A DNA stretch of 64,000 nt. Source: Cyrtodaria siliqua. Lineage: Eukaryota > Mollusca > Bivalvia > Adapedonta > Hiatellidae. Under the pieces are notes generated by a model, which was not told the DNA's origin, ran no database searches, and saw only the letters and a list, made by a program, of their open reading frames with translations. The translations under genes and the position numbers were made by a program. The stretch spans positions 19,514 to 83,513 of the forward strand of contig JAWPHD010011480.1 of the NCBI GenBank assembly GCA_037043455.1, read 5' to 3'. Within the stretch, counting starts at the first letter, position 1, and each line of letters opens with the position of its first letter. Positions 25,133-37,289 of this stretch are shown here, piece by piece.

Positions 25133-26329
25133 TCTATAAGTAAAGCCTATATTTAGCATAATGAAGTAACAAGCTGATATGGACACGTCTATTTGACTGA
25201 ATCTGGTCTATGGAATGGTAATGTCCGTCCATTCATCAATATTTGCATTTAGCTCCTTTTATGGAAAACTATGAATGCTAACCTTTTGAATGCAGACAAA
25301 GGAACTTGATGTTGCATAAACACTCGATTTTATCAGGATGAAGGTCATTTGTAACATGTTTGGTGGACACGTCACTTTAGGCGAGACACCATGTTGCGTG
25401 CAACTCTTGTTTGTTTACATTTTCATATTCAAGTTTGACTCGATCATTTTGTCGGGAGTAGGGTCCTTGCCGGAAATGACTCAATCCAACAGAAAGAGCG
25501 AAAAGTACATACTGTAGCGACAATCGATTCCGTCAATTCACTATCAATTGTCTCCGACTGCACTTAAAACGATGATTATTCGATTCTACCCGATCATCGT
25601 TTCATCACTAGTTTGTTCTACTCCTAAAATCTCTCCCAAGTTGTCAGTTGATAGTGTGAGTTATTTGATGAGAAATATGAATGCCTTCAATGCAAGCGAG
25701 AATATCATGGGAATAAAATTAATATGCAAAATGACAGTATGGCTGATAGAGTTATCAAAACTGTAGACTGCTTCACTGCGCATGTATCGTTTCACTCAAA
25801 CAAGCAACAGTCAAAGACCGATTTCTTTGCCGTAAATTACGGCTAAATAAAGCGCATTCCCACCATGATCGTGGCGAAGCGTCTGATCGACGTTCTATAA
25901 AAAACATATACATGTATTGGGTTTTCACTCAATATTGTTTACATAATGCAGGCGTGTCATTTACATAAAGGTAGTAAGGTGGCGGGATATCTATAAACTG
26001 TGAAAATGGCTACGCCTATAAAACAAACAGGTAAACATAATGGCGGACTTCTACAGTCGTATATATTTAAACGCTGTGTAGCAGTCTATCAAAACTGTAC
26101 TTCAAATGTTTTTTGGGGTCACTGAAATCGATAAAGGTGCAGTTTTATCATTGTTACGTGGTATATTAAACATATAATTGAGCGACTTGTTAGGCTAAAT
26201 TATAGTAAAAACGTCGACACCGTTGAAAGTGCACGACTGTGTTTTTTTTCCAGTAATCCCCTCATTTTTATAGGGATTCCTCTGACCATAAAGTGTCACA
26301 CAAAATAATTTAAAAAAGGCTTTTAGGGC

Positions 26330-26738
26330 CAGAGAAGGCTCGGATTATGGTGGCAGTACTACCGATATACTGGTTTATTGTGATACATACTCAAAATAAT
26401 ACATATATCTTGAGATATTCTGTCATGGCAATAATAGCTCAGCCAAGTTTGATAACTAGCCAGATTGCACCTATAATGCCAGAGTTATGACCCTTGGATT
26501 TTTTTAATTTCCTGATTTTTGAGACAATAACTTATATGCTGAGCAAAAAGAAACTCACCTCCATGTTTAAGTTCAATTACTAAAGATGTCCACCGTTTTC
26601 AGTATAAAACCTCGTTTATTTGTTGTCAAAATTCAAAATTATGCTGCAATTTAAAGTTTTGGTGTGGCACTCTACAGGCGGTCAAAACCTAAAAGTCCCT
26701 AAATAACCATACCAAATTAGAACTAGGGCCTCTTGTTT
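26330..26738 (+). repeat. Dispersed repeat ending in GGGCCTCTTGTTT
   Basis: It has the phrases 'gccagattgcacctataatgccagagttatgacccttgg', like the internal units at 28600-28800 and 29500-29760, and ends 'agggcctcttgttt'. A second end fragment, 'ataagagccattttagccagtag...cttgggcctcttgtttt', follows at 26858-26915. The 5' ends are missing. Confidence 0.6.
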
Positions 26739-27008
26739 AAATTGTTAGCATGGGTCAAGGGTTTAAGTTTCTGTTGTGGGTGTTGTTGTTTTGTGGGTTT
26801 TTTTTTGCAATGTTTTAAAAGAAGTACTGATGGGAATTTTATGATGACAACCCTTGGTATAAGAGCCATTTTAGCCAGTAGTGCATCCACAGGCCGTCTT
26901 GGGCCTCTTGTTTTAGAGATGTATTTTGTTTGAAGCAAGAAAACAGTGATTATGGATAGTATGACAGAATTGAACAGATTCATCTTTAAAAATTCATATC
27001 TGTTTCAG

Positions 27009-27137
27009 CCTTCCAAAAATAAAAAGTTCATCAAGAAAAATGAAGGTGTAACATTCCACCTAGTCCACAGAAGTCAGAAGGATCCGCTGCAGGCCAGTGA
27101 AGATGCTGCAAAACATGTGCTTGTGGAAGGAGGAAGT
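27009..27137 (+). CDS. LTV1: LTV1, exon 2: 40S ribosome assembly factor, N-terminus
   Basis: LTV1 is a late assembly factor of the small ribosomal subunit. It binds pre-40S particles near ribosomal proteins uS3 and uS10, and its release, triggered by casein kinase 1 phosphorylation in yeast, allows cytoplasmic maturation. This 43-codon exon starts after 'tgtttcag' and ends at 'AGT/gtaaga', phase 0 at both ends. It encodes PSKNKKFIKK followed by the diagnostic VTFHLVHRSQKDPL, which is VSFHLVHRSQRDPL in human. An in-frame ATG at 26952 could extend it upstream by 19 codons, but that stretch looks intronic and is unlike the family. Confidence 0.94.
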
Positions 27138-28439
27138 GTAAGATTTTTAAATATTCACAACTGTTGATTTCTGAATGATCTATCAGTGCTGTTCTGTGAT
27201 AATAAATTATTTGATACTGTGAAGTCATTAATATTCGTGGGGGATTTAATTTCGTTGATTTCGAGGTTGACCCGAACCACTAAATCAAATCCCGGCGAAT
27301 GTTTAATGCCCAGAAGTTTGAATAAAGTGTATGAAAACGGCCGTGATTCGGAATCCATAATGTACAGTATCGCATCGCAGTTTTGGACTCATCATTTAGC
27401 CAATAACTATTGAATCAGGTTATATGTTGTCAGAAAAATAAGTTTATGTATTTATTAAAGATTTATTTTGAACTAAAAATCAAAAACTTGAGTGTTTGTT
27501 TTAAACTTTTCAAAGCCAGTATACCGATGTTTACATTCGCAGTTGTGTACTAGTAAATCTTTCATGAATGGTATTAACGTTTGTTATCGTTGTCATCAAT
27601 TACCGAGTACAACTGGGTGGGTTCTCAATGAATTGAACACGGAAATTATTTGAATGTTACATCTTTTCAATGACTCGAGCGGTATTGGCCAAGATAAAGT
27701 GTGAGTAGCAAATCAATAATCCATCAAACGTGTGTCATACGCATGACAGATTACTAGAATAAACATGGAATAATTAGTAAAGTTAAGCAATGGTGTCAGA
27801 CATAATCTCCGTTAATTGGATGTGTTTAATATTTAAAGACCCATGGTTATTGGGCAATTTGACATGTGACAGGAAATGAGTGACGTAATCGCCAGACAGG
27901 TCTGCTGGATGTTTTTCCACTAGGCTAATGTGGACAAATTTACAAATGTGTTTTTTTTGTTTTGTTTTTCAAAAATCGGAAATACGCAAATTTACGTCCC
28001 ATCGAAGTTGTCTTTTTAGAAATGCCCACGAAATTAAATGATTCCACAGTAGTCATTTTTAGTTTGTTAACACGAAAACTTGTGTAAACGGCTCAGGTTT
28101 TCCGTATAAAATTATGTGTGTGATTTCGGTTTCTCAACCAACCCTCTTTTTAAGGGCCGACCATAGACCCTCAAAAAGGTTTTTTTAAGCCCCGCCACAA
28201 AAGTTGTGCATACCCTTGTCCGTCGGGTCCATACGTCCCGTTTTCCGTAAGTCCCGTTTTTAGATTCAAGTTTTTTTATCAACTCCGCTTCTCAGATACC
28301 AAAAGCCGTACAGTTTTCAAACTTCATATACACTTACATCTATATGGCAGCAATATGTTCCTACCCGAATCAGGTCAATATAAATGACCTTAACCTACTT
28401 TTTACACTGTTAATTTACATTCAAGTTTGATACATTCAG

Positions 28440-29890
28440 TTTTTAGCTCACCTGAGCACGAAAAGGGTGAGCTATTGTGACCACTCTTCGTCCGGCGTCA
28501 AGTTTTAGCTTGTTTACATGTTAGAGGCCACATTTCTTGAGCAATCTTAACCAAACTTGCACAGATTGTATATGCCTTAAGATCTCGGACGAGTTTGATA
28601 ATCGGCCAGATCGGACCAGTAACACCAGAGTTATGGTCCCTGAATTAGCAAAATATTCAGTTTTTCATCTTCTTTACACGATAGAGGCCACATTTTTTGA
28701 GCAATCTTAACCAAACTTGCAAAGATTGTATATGACCATAAGATCTCGGACGATTTCGATAATTGGCAAGATCGGACCAGTAACTCCAGAGTTATGGTCC
28801 CTGTATTAGCAGAAAATGCAGTGTTTATCTTGTTTACACGACTTGCACATATTGTATATGACCATAAGAACTCGGACTAGTTCGATCATCGGCAAGATCG
28901 GACCAGTAACACCAAAGTTGTGGCCCCTGAATTAGCAAAAATGCAGTTTTACATGTTAACATGATACAAGCCACATTTCTGAGCAATCTTAATTAAACTT
29001 GCATATTTTTTATTTATTTTTTTATTTTTATTTTTATTTATTTAATTTGTTTTCCCTTTTTTTTTGTCTTTTTTTTTTGTCTCGCCTTTTCGAAGAAAAA
29101 AAGAGACATAGGTGTTGCTTTTCCGGCGGCGGCGGCGTCAACATTCAAGTTTTGCGTTTAGGTCAGTTACGGCCCCTTGGCAATTTTTTTTTACTTTAAA
29201 TTTCTTGTCGGCTCTACTCCTAAACACCTTGTTGAATTTCGACGAAACTTGGCAGGAATCATCAGTAAGATGTCTAGTTGTGCAGATTGCTGTATATCAA
29301 TGAAATCTTGGACAAGTTAAAAAACCAGCTAGATCTTTTAGTAACGACAGAGTTATGGCCCTTGATTTATTGAAAAATGCTATATTGTATTTTCCTTTGT
29401 TAAATTTGTAGCTACATCATTAGCTCTACTGGCCGAAGGCTTATGGGATGCCGAGTTGTCCGTCGTCCGTCCGTCCGTCGGGGCTTCATTGTTCATCCGA
29501 TCTTTACCAAACTTGATCAGATTGTTAATATCAATGAAAGCTTGGACAAGTTCGAAAACCAGCCATATCGGACCAGTAACATCGGAGTTATGGCCCTTGA
29601 TTTACTTCAAAATGATATATTTTGCCTCGTTAAGACGATAGCGCCTTCATTTTTCATCCGATCTTTACCAAACTTCATGAAATTGTTAATGTCTGTGAAA
29701 GCTTGGTCAAGTTTGAAAACCAACCAGATCGGACCAGTAACAGCGGAGTTATAGCCCTTGATTTTGTTTAAATATGCCTTGTCATACGATAGGGCCTTCA
29801 TTTTGCATCTGATATTTGCCAAACTTTACAAGATTTTACAACTGTCTTTTTTATATTATTATTAATTCTATTTTAATTATTATTATTATT

Positions 29891-29922
<32 letters not shown>

Positions 29923-30308
29923 TTTTTTTTTATTTTTATTTTTTTTTATTTATTTATTTATTTATTTATTTTTTAAATTATTCCTTTTTTTCATAATTTT
30001 TTTTTTTTTTTTTTTTTAGCTCTTTGTTTGTTTGACCAGTCGGACCAGTAACAGAGGAGTTATGGCTCTTGATTTAGTTAAAAATAAATGCTATATTTTG
30101 CCTAGTTAATACGGTATGGCCGTCATTTTTCATCTGATCTTTACCAAACTTTACCAGATTCTTTAGTTGTGGCCCTTGATTTAGTCAAAAAGCTGTTTTT
30201 AGCCCGAAACTTTCAAAAAAACGTAAATGGCAGTCACTCGCTTCATTGATGTTATAAGAGCCATGTTAGCCAGTAGAGCGTCCACAGGCCCTCTTGGGCC
30301 TCTTGTTT
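28440..30308 (+). repeat. Composite of TTTTAGCTC-type dispersed repeats
   Basis: It starts TTTTAGCTCACCTGAGCACG and contains three roughly 170-bp units with 'accagtaacaccagagttatggtccctg'. A T-rich run follows (28998-29080). A second head is at about 29070 (TTTGTCTCGCCTTTTCGAAG with a GGC triplet run) and a third at 29418 (TTAGCTCTACTGGCCGAAGG). It ends 'cttgggcctcttgttt'. Poly-T and TTTA tracts occupy 29845-30018. Several nested insertions, none with a recognisable protein, lie in LTV1 intron 2. Confidence 0.6.
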
Positions 30309-30408
30309 ATCTAATCTTTACCAAATTTTTTTAGAATGTTAATATCAATAAAATGCTATATTGTATTTGATAACTACATGACCACATGATAGGGCAAAAT
30401 ATAGTTAT

Positions 30409-31287
30409 ACCTGTGTTTACTGTAAAATTGCCGAAAAAAATAGGGTAGGTAGGTAGGCATTTTTTTTTTTTTGGCGAAGTTACATTTAAGTTGGCGATGA
30501 GCTTTGATGAATGGGAAAATGTGGTATTTTAAAAACTACAATATATAACAATATGAAATTGTGTATGTTTTATTGTTTCCAAAAGGCCTGGTAACAACTG
30601 GCTCTTTTCCCAAACGCTTGCAATTATTACAAAGGGGTAAACAGTTTTAAATGTTTTCCGCAAGTCCGAAAGAGGGTCAGCTCCAACAGCAAGAAGTACA
30701 TGAGTCGGCTGGGATCAGTCCAGCTCCATACAGTGTGATCTCCAGCGGAGCCTGACATGTTATGAGTGACTTAACTTCCATGCTCTTCCTGAAAAATATA
30801 TGACCGTCAGGAAGGATGGGGGACCCACAGGTGTATTCAAATTCTGTGATTGACATAACCAAGAGCAGTTCTTGCCTCCCAGACAGCTGAACAAATATTC
30901 AAAGTTATAATGTCAAATGTTAATTGACCCATTTGAATAGTTTTGTAAAAGTGTTGACTTACATGTATATTACTTCTCTAACATCAGAAAGTAATAAATA
31001 TTTATAAATTTCTCATGTTAGTTATTATGAGGTTGAGTTCAGGAAATTATTATGGAATAGCATACTTCTTTAGGAAGTTATAATGCAGTAGTAGTCGTTA
31101 CCAATACTTAAACTGTACAGCCTAAACCAGCTGTCAAAATTGCACCGTGATCGCGTGAACATTATTATTTTTTCAATTTTTTTTTTTAAATTATTATTAT
31201 TATTATTTTATTTTATTTTTCAATAAAATAAAAAGGAGTCGGGGGTGTTTTCAGAGGGTCGGTCGGGTTACAGTAAACTCAGGTATA
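30409..31287. mobile_element. Inverted-repeat element, class unclear
   Basis: The left end TATACCTGTGTTTACTGTAA and the right end TTACAGTAAACTCAGGTATA are inverted repeats with one mismatch over 20 bp. 'atagggtaggtaggtaggc' follows the left end, a motif also seen in the insertion at 46899-47433. A TA duplication is possible but cannot be told from the repeat itself. No transposase seen. Confidence 0.55.
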
Positions 31288-31430
31288 ATTTTATTTAGCC
31301 TAGCAATATGTTCCAATGAAAAGTGGGTCAATATGAATTACCTTGACCTACCTTTGGCACATTGTTAATTTACATTGAAGTTTTTCATTCAAGTTTTTTT
31401 TTTAACTCAGTTTTTCAGATACCAAAAGCC

Positions 31431-32213
31431 ATACTCGTCGGGGGCCACTTTCCGTCACTTATGTAAACATAAACTAATTTTTCAGACAAATCTATGTATC
31501 CTGACAATTTTTACTCTATTTTTTATTAGGTTACCTCTTCTTGGAAATTTGATACCAAAGAATTTTGTTTTATATAAATTATCGAAGTGGCACATGACCT
31601 TTTAATAAATAGACTAAAACCGAGAAATCATTTTGTTTACAAGCCCAGTTTCCGTCATGTATTTTATCGAGTGATAGATTCAACTTTCATGAATTAGAAA
31701 CTTGTTTGCAAGTCTATTCAACAATTTCATTGTAAAAATTGTATGTTTGCATTGTTCCATCAGTCACCTCGATCGTTATAACAATGCGCCTGGTAACGTC
31801 AATGTAAAATGTTCGTTGACGACAATTTACACTGTAAAGATGGGTAACTCTGTGTAAATCAAACAGATACAGGTTGTACAAGTTGCTTCTCTTTGGTTAA
31901 ACTATATAATCACGGTAGAGTGATAAAAATATGACGTCATTACAGTGTTATTTTTTTAATAGTTTATTATGCGGCATTATGCGCGCGCATCCCCAATGCC
32001 ATATAAGGAAGTAAACACATTTTTCGGAGAAATCCCTTTGTTTTTGTACTGCATATTTACTTTTTGGTTGTTTTTCCTGTTTCCAATCTTCAGTTATAAA
32101 CGTCTGACAATAAGTGACATCGCGTAAGTAATTTTCAGTGTAAAAACGTTTTTTAAATGAGAATGACGCAAACTGGCTTGGACGGAAACTGGCCTCTAAC
32201 GAGTACAGTTTCG
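31431..32213. mobile_element. Imperfect inverted-repeat element
   Basis: The left arm reads 'ccatactcgtcgggggccactttccgtcac' and the right arm, inverted, 'ctgtactcgttagaggccagtttccgtcca', about 22 of 30 positions alike. The preceding 31300-31430 resembles 28355-28440, so a larger repeat may be involved. Just after it, 32232-32285 holds two copies of a 29-bp tandem duplication. Confidence 0.45.
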
Positions 32214-33867
32214 AGTACAGTTTCACACGTCAAAATAAATATTAGACAATTTCTAGCGTCAAAATAAATATTAGACAATTTCTAGCCTTTCATAACATAC
32301 TCTTCTTCTAATAGAAGACATGTAGCATACGGGCTCAGTAATGATTGTATTTATTTATATGGGAATTTTTAGTGTGCATATTTTAATACAGGCAGAACAC
32401 ACGAACATGTGTCAGTTTTGCAGTTTCAAAATATCATCTTGATCATGTACTTTTTTAGTTTTGTTACTGCATATATATAAATATTCAATTATAGGACCAA
32501 TGAGTTTGAATGAATGAGTGAATGAATGAATGCGTTTTCTAAAAAATCTAAATTATGTGTCTGTATGTATGCAACCATTTGTAGGTAGGGACCGGGACGG
32601 TCGCTTATGGTTGCCTACTTGCAGGCATTTGAGTAAAACGAGTGCCATAATAAAATATATGTATTTAAAATGTAATTAAATCTTAAGTTCGAAGGCAGAT
32701 TTCACTTTAAAGAAACCAAACGTGATTGTGTAATCCTTATTGTTATTTGATGTTGATATGTTATTATTTATTGTACGGTGTGACTGGGGGATGGTTCCCC
32801 GACCCTCACACACCTGTAATGGGGAAATAAACTGGTTTCCTCACAGAAACTCTAAAAAGAAAAAAAAAGAAACTGCTTGATTCCATTCTTATGACAAGCC
32901 ATGAAAAACGATTGATTCCAGTTTTGTTGCACGTGGTGAGAAAAAACTTGATTTAAATTACAAAATTAACGAGAAAACATGATTCCAGTTATATGACAGT
33001 GAAGGAACGTTTGATACCCGTTACATTGAACACAGTGAAAAAATAAATTACAGTAATTAAGCTTTTAAAGCACATATAACATGCATATGCATCTACATAA
33101 GCAGAATATAACTTGCCTTTTAATATTACAGTTAACATTTTGTTACTCCATTTTGTAAGCAACAGACGGGGCATTCGTGTCCCATGGACACATTTTCTAG
33201 TTTACCTTTGACCTCCAAGAGGGATTTTGACATCTGAGGTACGGATCTGATTTTTGCATGCGACACACCTTCTCATTCTGGTCAACATTTTTGCTCAGTT
33301 TCGTGCAATTCCGTTCAGTACTATGCAGTGATTTTGTTACCTGCGATTCCTGCTTCTAGGACATAATATTTGCTAGGGACTAGCAATTAAAAAATATGTG
33401 CATCCACAGGAGGCCTTTAAGCCTAAGGTCTTCTTTGGTCATTAAATTATAGAAATATCAATATTAAAGGCCACCCAAGTTAAGGAAAGATTTAGGTACC
33501 GTACTGTCAAAAAAACTGCGAATCACAACGGGACTCAAACTCTTCCGAAGGACTCATAAATCCTGAAGGCAATGAGTCCCAGGACTCATAACAACACAAC
33601 TAAAAAACCACTGACTATGGCAGGATCATCTTTGTTTCATGGCCACCATTCTAGATTTTAGGACTGTTGCTTTAAATTTTATTGAACTAAACATTTATGA
33701 CTGAAATACTATTATAATTTTTTTTCCCCTGTAAACAAAAAACAAAAATATTTTCATAGTGATTTATTTTGATTATTGACATTTCTAAAATAACATCAAG
33801 ATTGTTGTGTGTTCCTTTAAAAAAAAATCTTGACAAGATGAATAAGAACCATCGTTAATGTTTGTAG

Positions 33868-34029
33868 GATTTGCAAGAGAAGCGTCAAGAAGAGCAACAG
33901 AAGTTTGGAATATTTTACGATGACGAATATAACTACCTGCAGCATCTGAAGGAAACAAAGGAAGTGTTTGAACTTGAAGCAGATGACCAAGAGCCTATGC
34001 ATGCAGATGAGCCAGACACACAGATCAAG
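33868..34029 (+). CDS. LTV1: LTV1, exon 3
   Basis: Fifty-four codons between 'tttgtag' and 'AAG/gtgaga', phase 0 on both sides. It encodes DLQEKRQEEQQKFGIFYDDE followed by YNYLQHLKE, equivalent to human EERRAEQRKYGVFFDDDYDYLQHLKE, one of the strongest LTV1 signatures. The remainder is acidic (ELEADDQEPMHADEPDTQIK), as is usual for this part. The join to exon 2 reads VEGGS/DLQEKR. Confidence 0.95.
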
Positions 34030-34628
34030 GTGAGAAATATTTCATTTCTATTAAGTTGGCATTTCTTTGCTTTTAGCCTCGGTCACCCGGCCCGCTTCTG
34101 ATTTCTTCGTGACACTATGCTACACGGATCCAGAATCAAGGCCTGGGAAAAATAGGACGCTTAAAATCGCCCTCTCATTTTGGTGAGATTTTTTAGAGAT
34201 TCAACGAGACATTTTAAAAAAAACATGTTTTTAAGTTAATAATATTTTCTTGTTTTTAACTTATGAGAAGCAGCAAGTGACGTTGAACAGTTTAACTGCT
34301 GCATCAACAATTGGACTTTGTACTTGTTTTTACAACAGGACGTCACGCAAACGTCGACTTTATGAGCGTGAAAAAAACGTGAATAAATTGTGTTAATCGC
34401 TAGTGGGCGCTTTAATTGGCCTAATATGCCCAGACCGATACCTGCAAGACATGCATGATACGATTTAGCTGGCTGAGACTACTTTGCTTTGTACATTCAT
34501 GATTGAACATATTGCATTGTCTGCATCATATTGAACGATTATTATGCTTTTCACCAACTTTAAAAGAAAAAATATTGTAATTTATATGTGAAAAGATTTA
34601 TCAGTCAAATGTCAACAATTTGAGCTGT

Positions 34629-36704
34629 TTTTAGCTCTACTGATCAGAGATCAGCAGAGCTTATGCCGTGGTGCGGCGTCCGTCTGTCCGTAAACTTTTT
34701 TTTGTAGTGACTACTCCTCTGAAACTACTGAATGGATTTTCATGAAACTTTACAGAAATGTTGCCTGTAATTCAGATTGATGTGAAATCCTAGATGGCCG
34801 CCAGATCTAAAAATAGGTTTTTAAAAAACAAGTTTGTAGCGACTACTTCTTGAAAACTATAAGTGATATTGATATGGGACTTTTTCTAAAATGATCAGCA
34901 TGACATGATGTTGGTCCTTGTCAAAAATTGTTTTGATTCAACGTTAAACATGGCTGCCAGCGGCCATCTTTGTTTACATAGAGTTATGCCCCTGTCACAC
35001 TATAGCGCGTTTCCACTGCGTTGGCACGGCGTTGTTTAATTTTCCAGAACGCCGTGAGATCGCAAGAAAAATCTGATATTTTTCGTGGAGATGTCACGGC
35101 GTCCTCGCAGCGACCAATGCGTTGCTACGGAGCTCCCATGGCGTTCTATCGCGTTCCTACGGAGTTCTTGTTGGCGATTGTCTGCGCTCTCACGGCGCTT
35201 CCACTGCGTGCACTGCGCTTTCACGGCGCTCACACTGCGCTGACGGCGTGTTGAAGACGTTCGTTTGCACTACCTATAATTCATTTATACTATTTTGTTC
35301 GGTTTTGTCATGCAAACGCCGATGAACGCGGTAGAAGCGCCTTGGGAGCGCAATGATCGCCGTGACAGCTCCGTACAGTCGTAAGAGCGCAGTAAAATAA
35401 AAAACCCTCCGTATAAGCGCCGTAGACGCGCCGTATAAGCGCGGTAGAGACGCAGTGACATCTCAGAGAACGCCGTACAATCTCCGTGCAAGCGCCACCG
35501 ACAACCACAGCGTTCGCACTGCAACCTCTGTGCGCGCCCGCGGAGCTCCTGTGGCGTTGTAGGAGACCTTACTGCGCTGCTATGGCGACCTTACGGCGAC
35601 CCCACTGCGCTCTTATCAGAACGCCGAGCGACAGCGTTTGTTTTGTGCATGCTCAAAGTGCGCGCCGTCGCTTGGCGTTCTATGCGATCCCAATGCGTCT
35701 ACTGGCGATGCCACTGCGTTGCTGCGGCGATGCTTGCGATCGTACTGCGCGCACCTCGGCGTTCTGCATTTTTCTTGGACGCCGTGGGATCGCCGTGAAA
35801 ACGCGGCCCTAGTGTGACAGGGGTTTAATATAGTAAAAACTTGTAGCGACTACTCCTATGAAACTACTTGACGGATTTTCATGAAACTTTACAGGAATGT
35901 TGCTCTTGATGTCTAATTGATCCTTGCAAAATTTCAGGTCGGCCAGAAATTCAAGATGGCCACCACAGCTAAAAATAGATTTTTAAAAAAGAAGTTTGTA
36001 GCGACTACGTCTTGAAAACTATTAGTGATATTGATATGGGACTTTTTGTAAAATGATCAGCATGACATGATGGTTATCAGAGTCAAACAATTTTTTGATT
36101 CGACGTTAATTAAACATGGCTGCCAGTGGCCATCTTTGTTTACATAGAGTTATATGATGAAAACTTGTAGCGACTACTCCTCTGAAACTACTTGACGGAT
36201 TTTCGTGAAACTTCACAGGAATGTTGCTCTTGATGTCTAATTGTTCCTGGCAAAATTTCAGTTCGGCCGGAAATTCAAGATGGCTGCCATGGCTAAAAAT
36301 AGATTTTCAAAATACAAGTTTGTAGCGACTACTTCTTGAAAACTATAAGTGATATTGATATGGGACTTTTTCTAAAATGATCAGCATGACATGGTATTAG
36401 TCCTTGTCAAAAATCGTTTTGATTCGATGTTAAACATGGCTGTCAGCGGCCAACTTTGTTTACATAGAGTTATATAATGAAAACTTGTAGCGACTATTCC
36501 TCTGAAACTACTTGACGGATTTTCATGAAAATTCACAGGAATGTTGCTCTTGATGTCTAATTGATCCTAGCAAAATTTCAGGTCGGTCTGAAATTCAAGA
36601 TGGCCGCCACGGCTAAAAATAATTTTTCAAAAAACAAGTCTGTAGCGACTACTTCCTGAAATCAAAATCAATCAGTAGAGCTTCAAGGTCATTGACCTCT
36701 TGTT
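34629..36704 (+). repeat. Dispersed repeat, TTTTTAGCTC family, with nested insertion
   Basis: The most complete copy in the window, from TTTTTAGCTCTACTGATCAG to 'aaggtcattgacctcttgttt'. Subunits recur about every 320 bp (the 'gtagcgactactcc' phrases at about 35844, 36166 and 36487). The GC-rich element at 34989-35823 is inserted in its first third. It lies in LTV1 intron 3 and ends 92 bp before exon 4. Confidence 0.75.
34989..35823. mobile_element. GC-rich inverted-repeat element of unknown class
   Basis: The terminal inverted repeats CCCCTGTCACACTA (34989-35002) and TAGTGTGACAGGGG (35810-35823) are perfect. The surrounding repeat gives the empty site (about 'gagttatatagtaaaaac'), and a 3-bp TTA duplication is possible but not exact. 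The 835-bp interior is built from short degenerate phrases such as 'acggcgtt', 'ccactgcg' and 'tacggcga'. They run in one sense in the first third, as reverse complement ('cgcagtg', 'cgccgta') around 35330-35480, and forward again after 35500. It is much richer in G+C than its surroundings. The short frames in it are by-products of the repetition. Confidence 0.7.
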
Positions 36705-36795
36705 TGTTCAAAGATATTTTAAAAGTTATGAGTACACATTGAGTATAATGTAGCACTGTGAACCACAAACAGGATAATTTGGTATTGTGTTCCAG

Positions 36796-36883
36796 GGTCC
36801 ATCCATACAGCTTCCTTCCAGTGTGTTTGCTTCAGAGCTTGAGAAACCTGTTGGCTTACTGAATGAGGCTGTCCAAATAAGAG
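36796..36883 (+). CDS. LTV1: LTV1, exon 4
   Basis: An 88-bp exon between 'tgttccag' and 'AGAG/gtaaac', entering in phase 0 and leaving in phase 1. It encodes GPSIQLPSSVFASELEKPVG then LLNEAVQIR. The LPSSVFASE.E..VGLLN motif is shared with human LTV1. The donor opens a 16.3-kb intron full of satellites. Confidence 0.95.
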
Positions 36884-37049
36884 GTAAACATTTTTGGTCA
36901 CGGGCTAAGAATAGGGCCACTGCAGATCCCTTTGGAGGGATAGGCAGAGGGGTAGAATCCCCCCAAAATTCATGTTCATTTTATCATTTTTTGTTCATGT
37001 TCATTAAAGGTATTCATCATGATCCCTGCATTGTTTCAGGTGCTATTTC

Positions 37050-37255
37050 GCTCGCATCAAAAGAGCAGTGGCAGAAAAACAATAAACGTGGAGTTTCTAC
37101 GATAGAATTTGCAGCAACTCTGCAGTTGAGGGTGAGAAGGTTCTAGGCCCATTTTCCATATTTTATCACGATGTACATGGAAATGAGCCTGGCATGTTCA
37201 TGCCTCTTAGGTGCCATATAACCTTTTCGTGTGTTGGTGCACCTTAAAACCCAAT
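37050..37255 (+). repeat. Dispersed repeat, copy 2
   Basis: Matches the reverse complement of 133-345 and ends 'gtgttggtgcaccttaaaacccaattcaatt'. It has no coding content. It lies early in LTV1 intron 4, next to the hAT element that follows. Confidence 0.5.
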
Positions 37256-37289
37256 TCAATTAACTTATTAATGACAAAAATGTTACATA

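Noticed and set aside
26015..26040. ATGGCTACGCCTATAAAACA followed by a gtaaac donor as LTV1 exon 1
   Set aside because: It ends in phase 1, whereas LTV1 exon 2 needs phase 0. Joining them hits a stop within a few codons.
26952..27008. In-frame upstream ATG giving a 19-residue LTV1 extension
   Set aside because: The stretch ends in a good 'tgtttcag' acceptor and the peptide has no likeness to LTV1, so I read it as intron.
29845..30018. Frame rich in Phe and Ile on the plus strand
   Set aside because: Translation of a poly-T/TTTA tract; not a protein.
35021..35812. Overlapping Arg/Ala-rich frames on both strands
   Set aside because: They arise from the GC-rich repeated phrases of the element at 34989-35823 and show no conserved motif.
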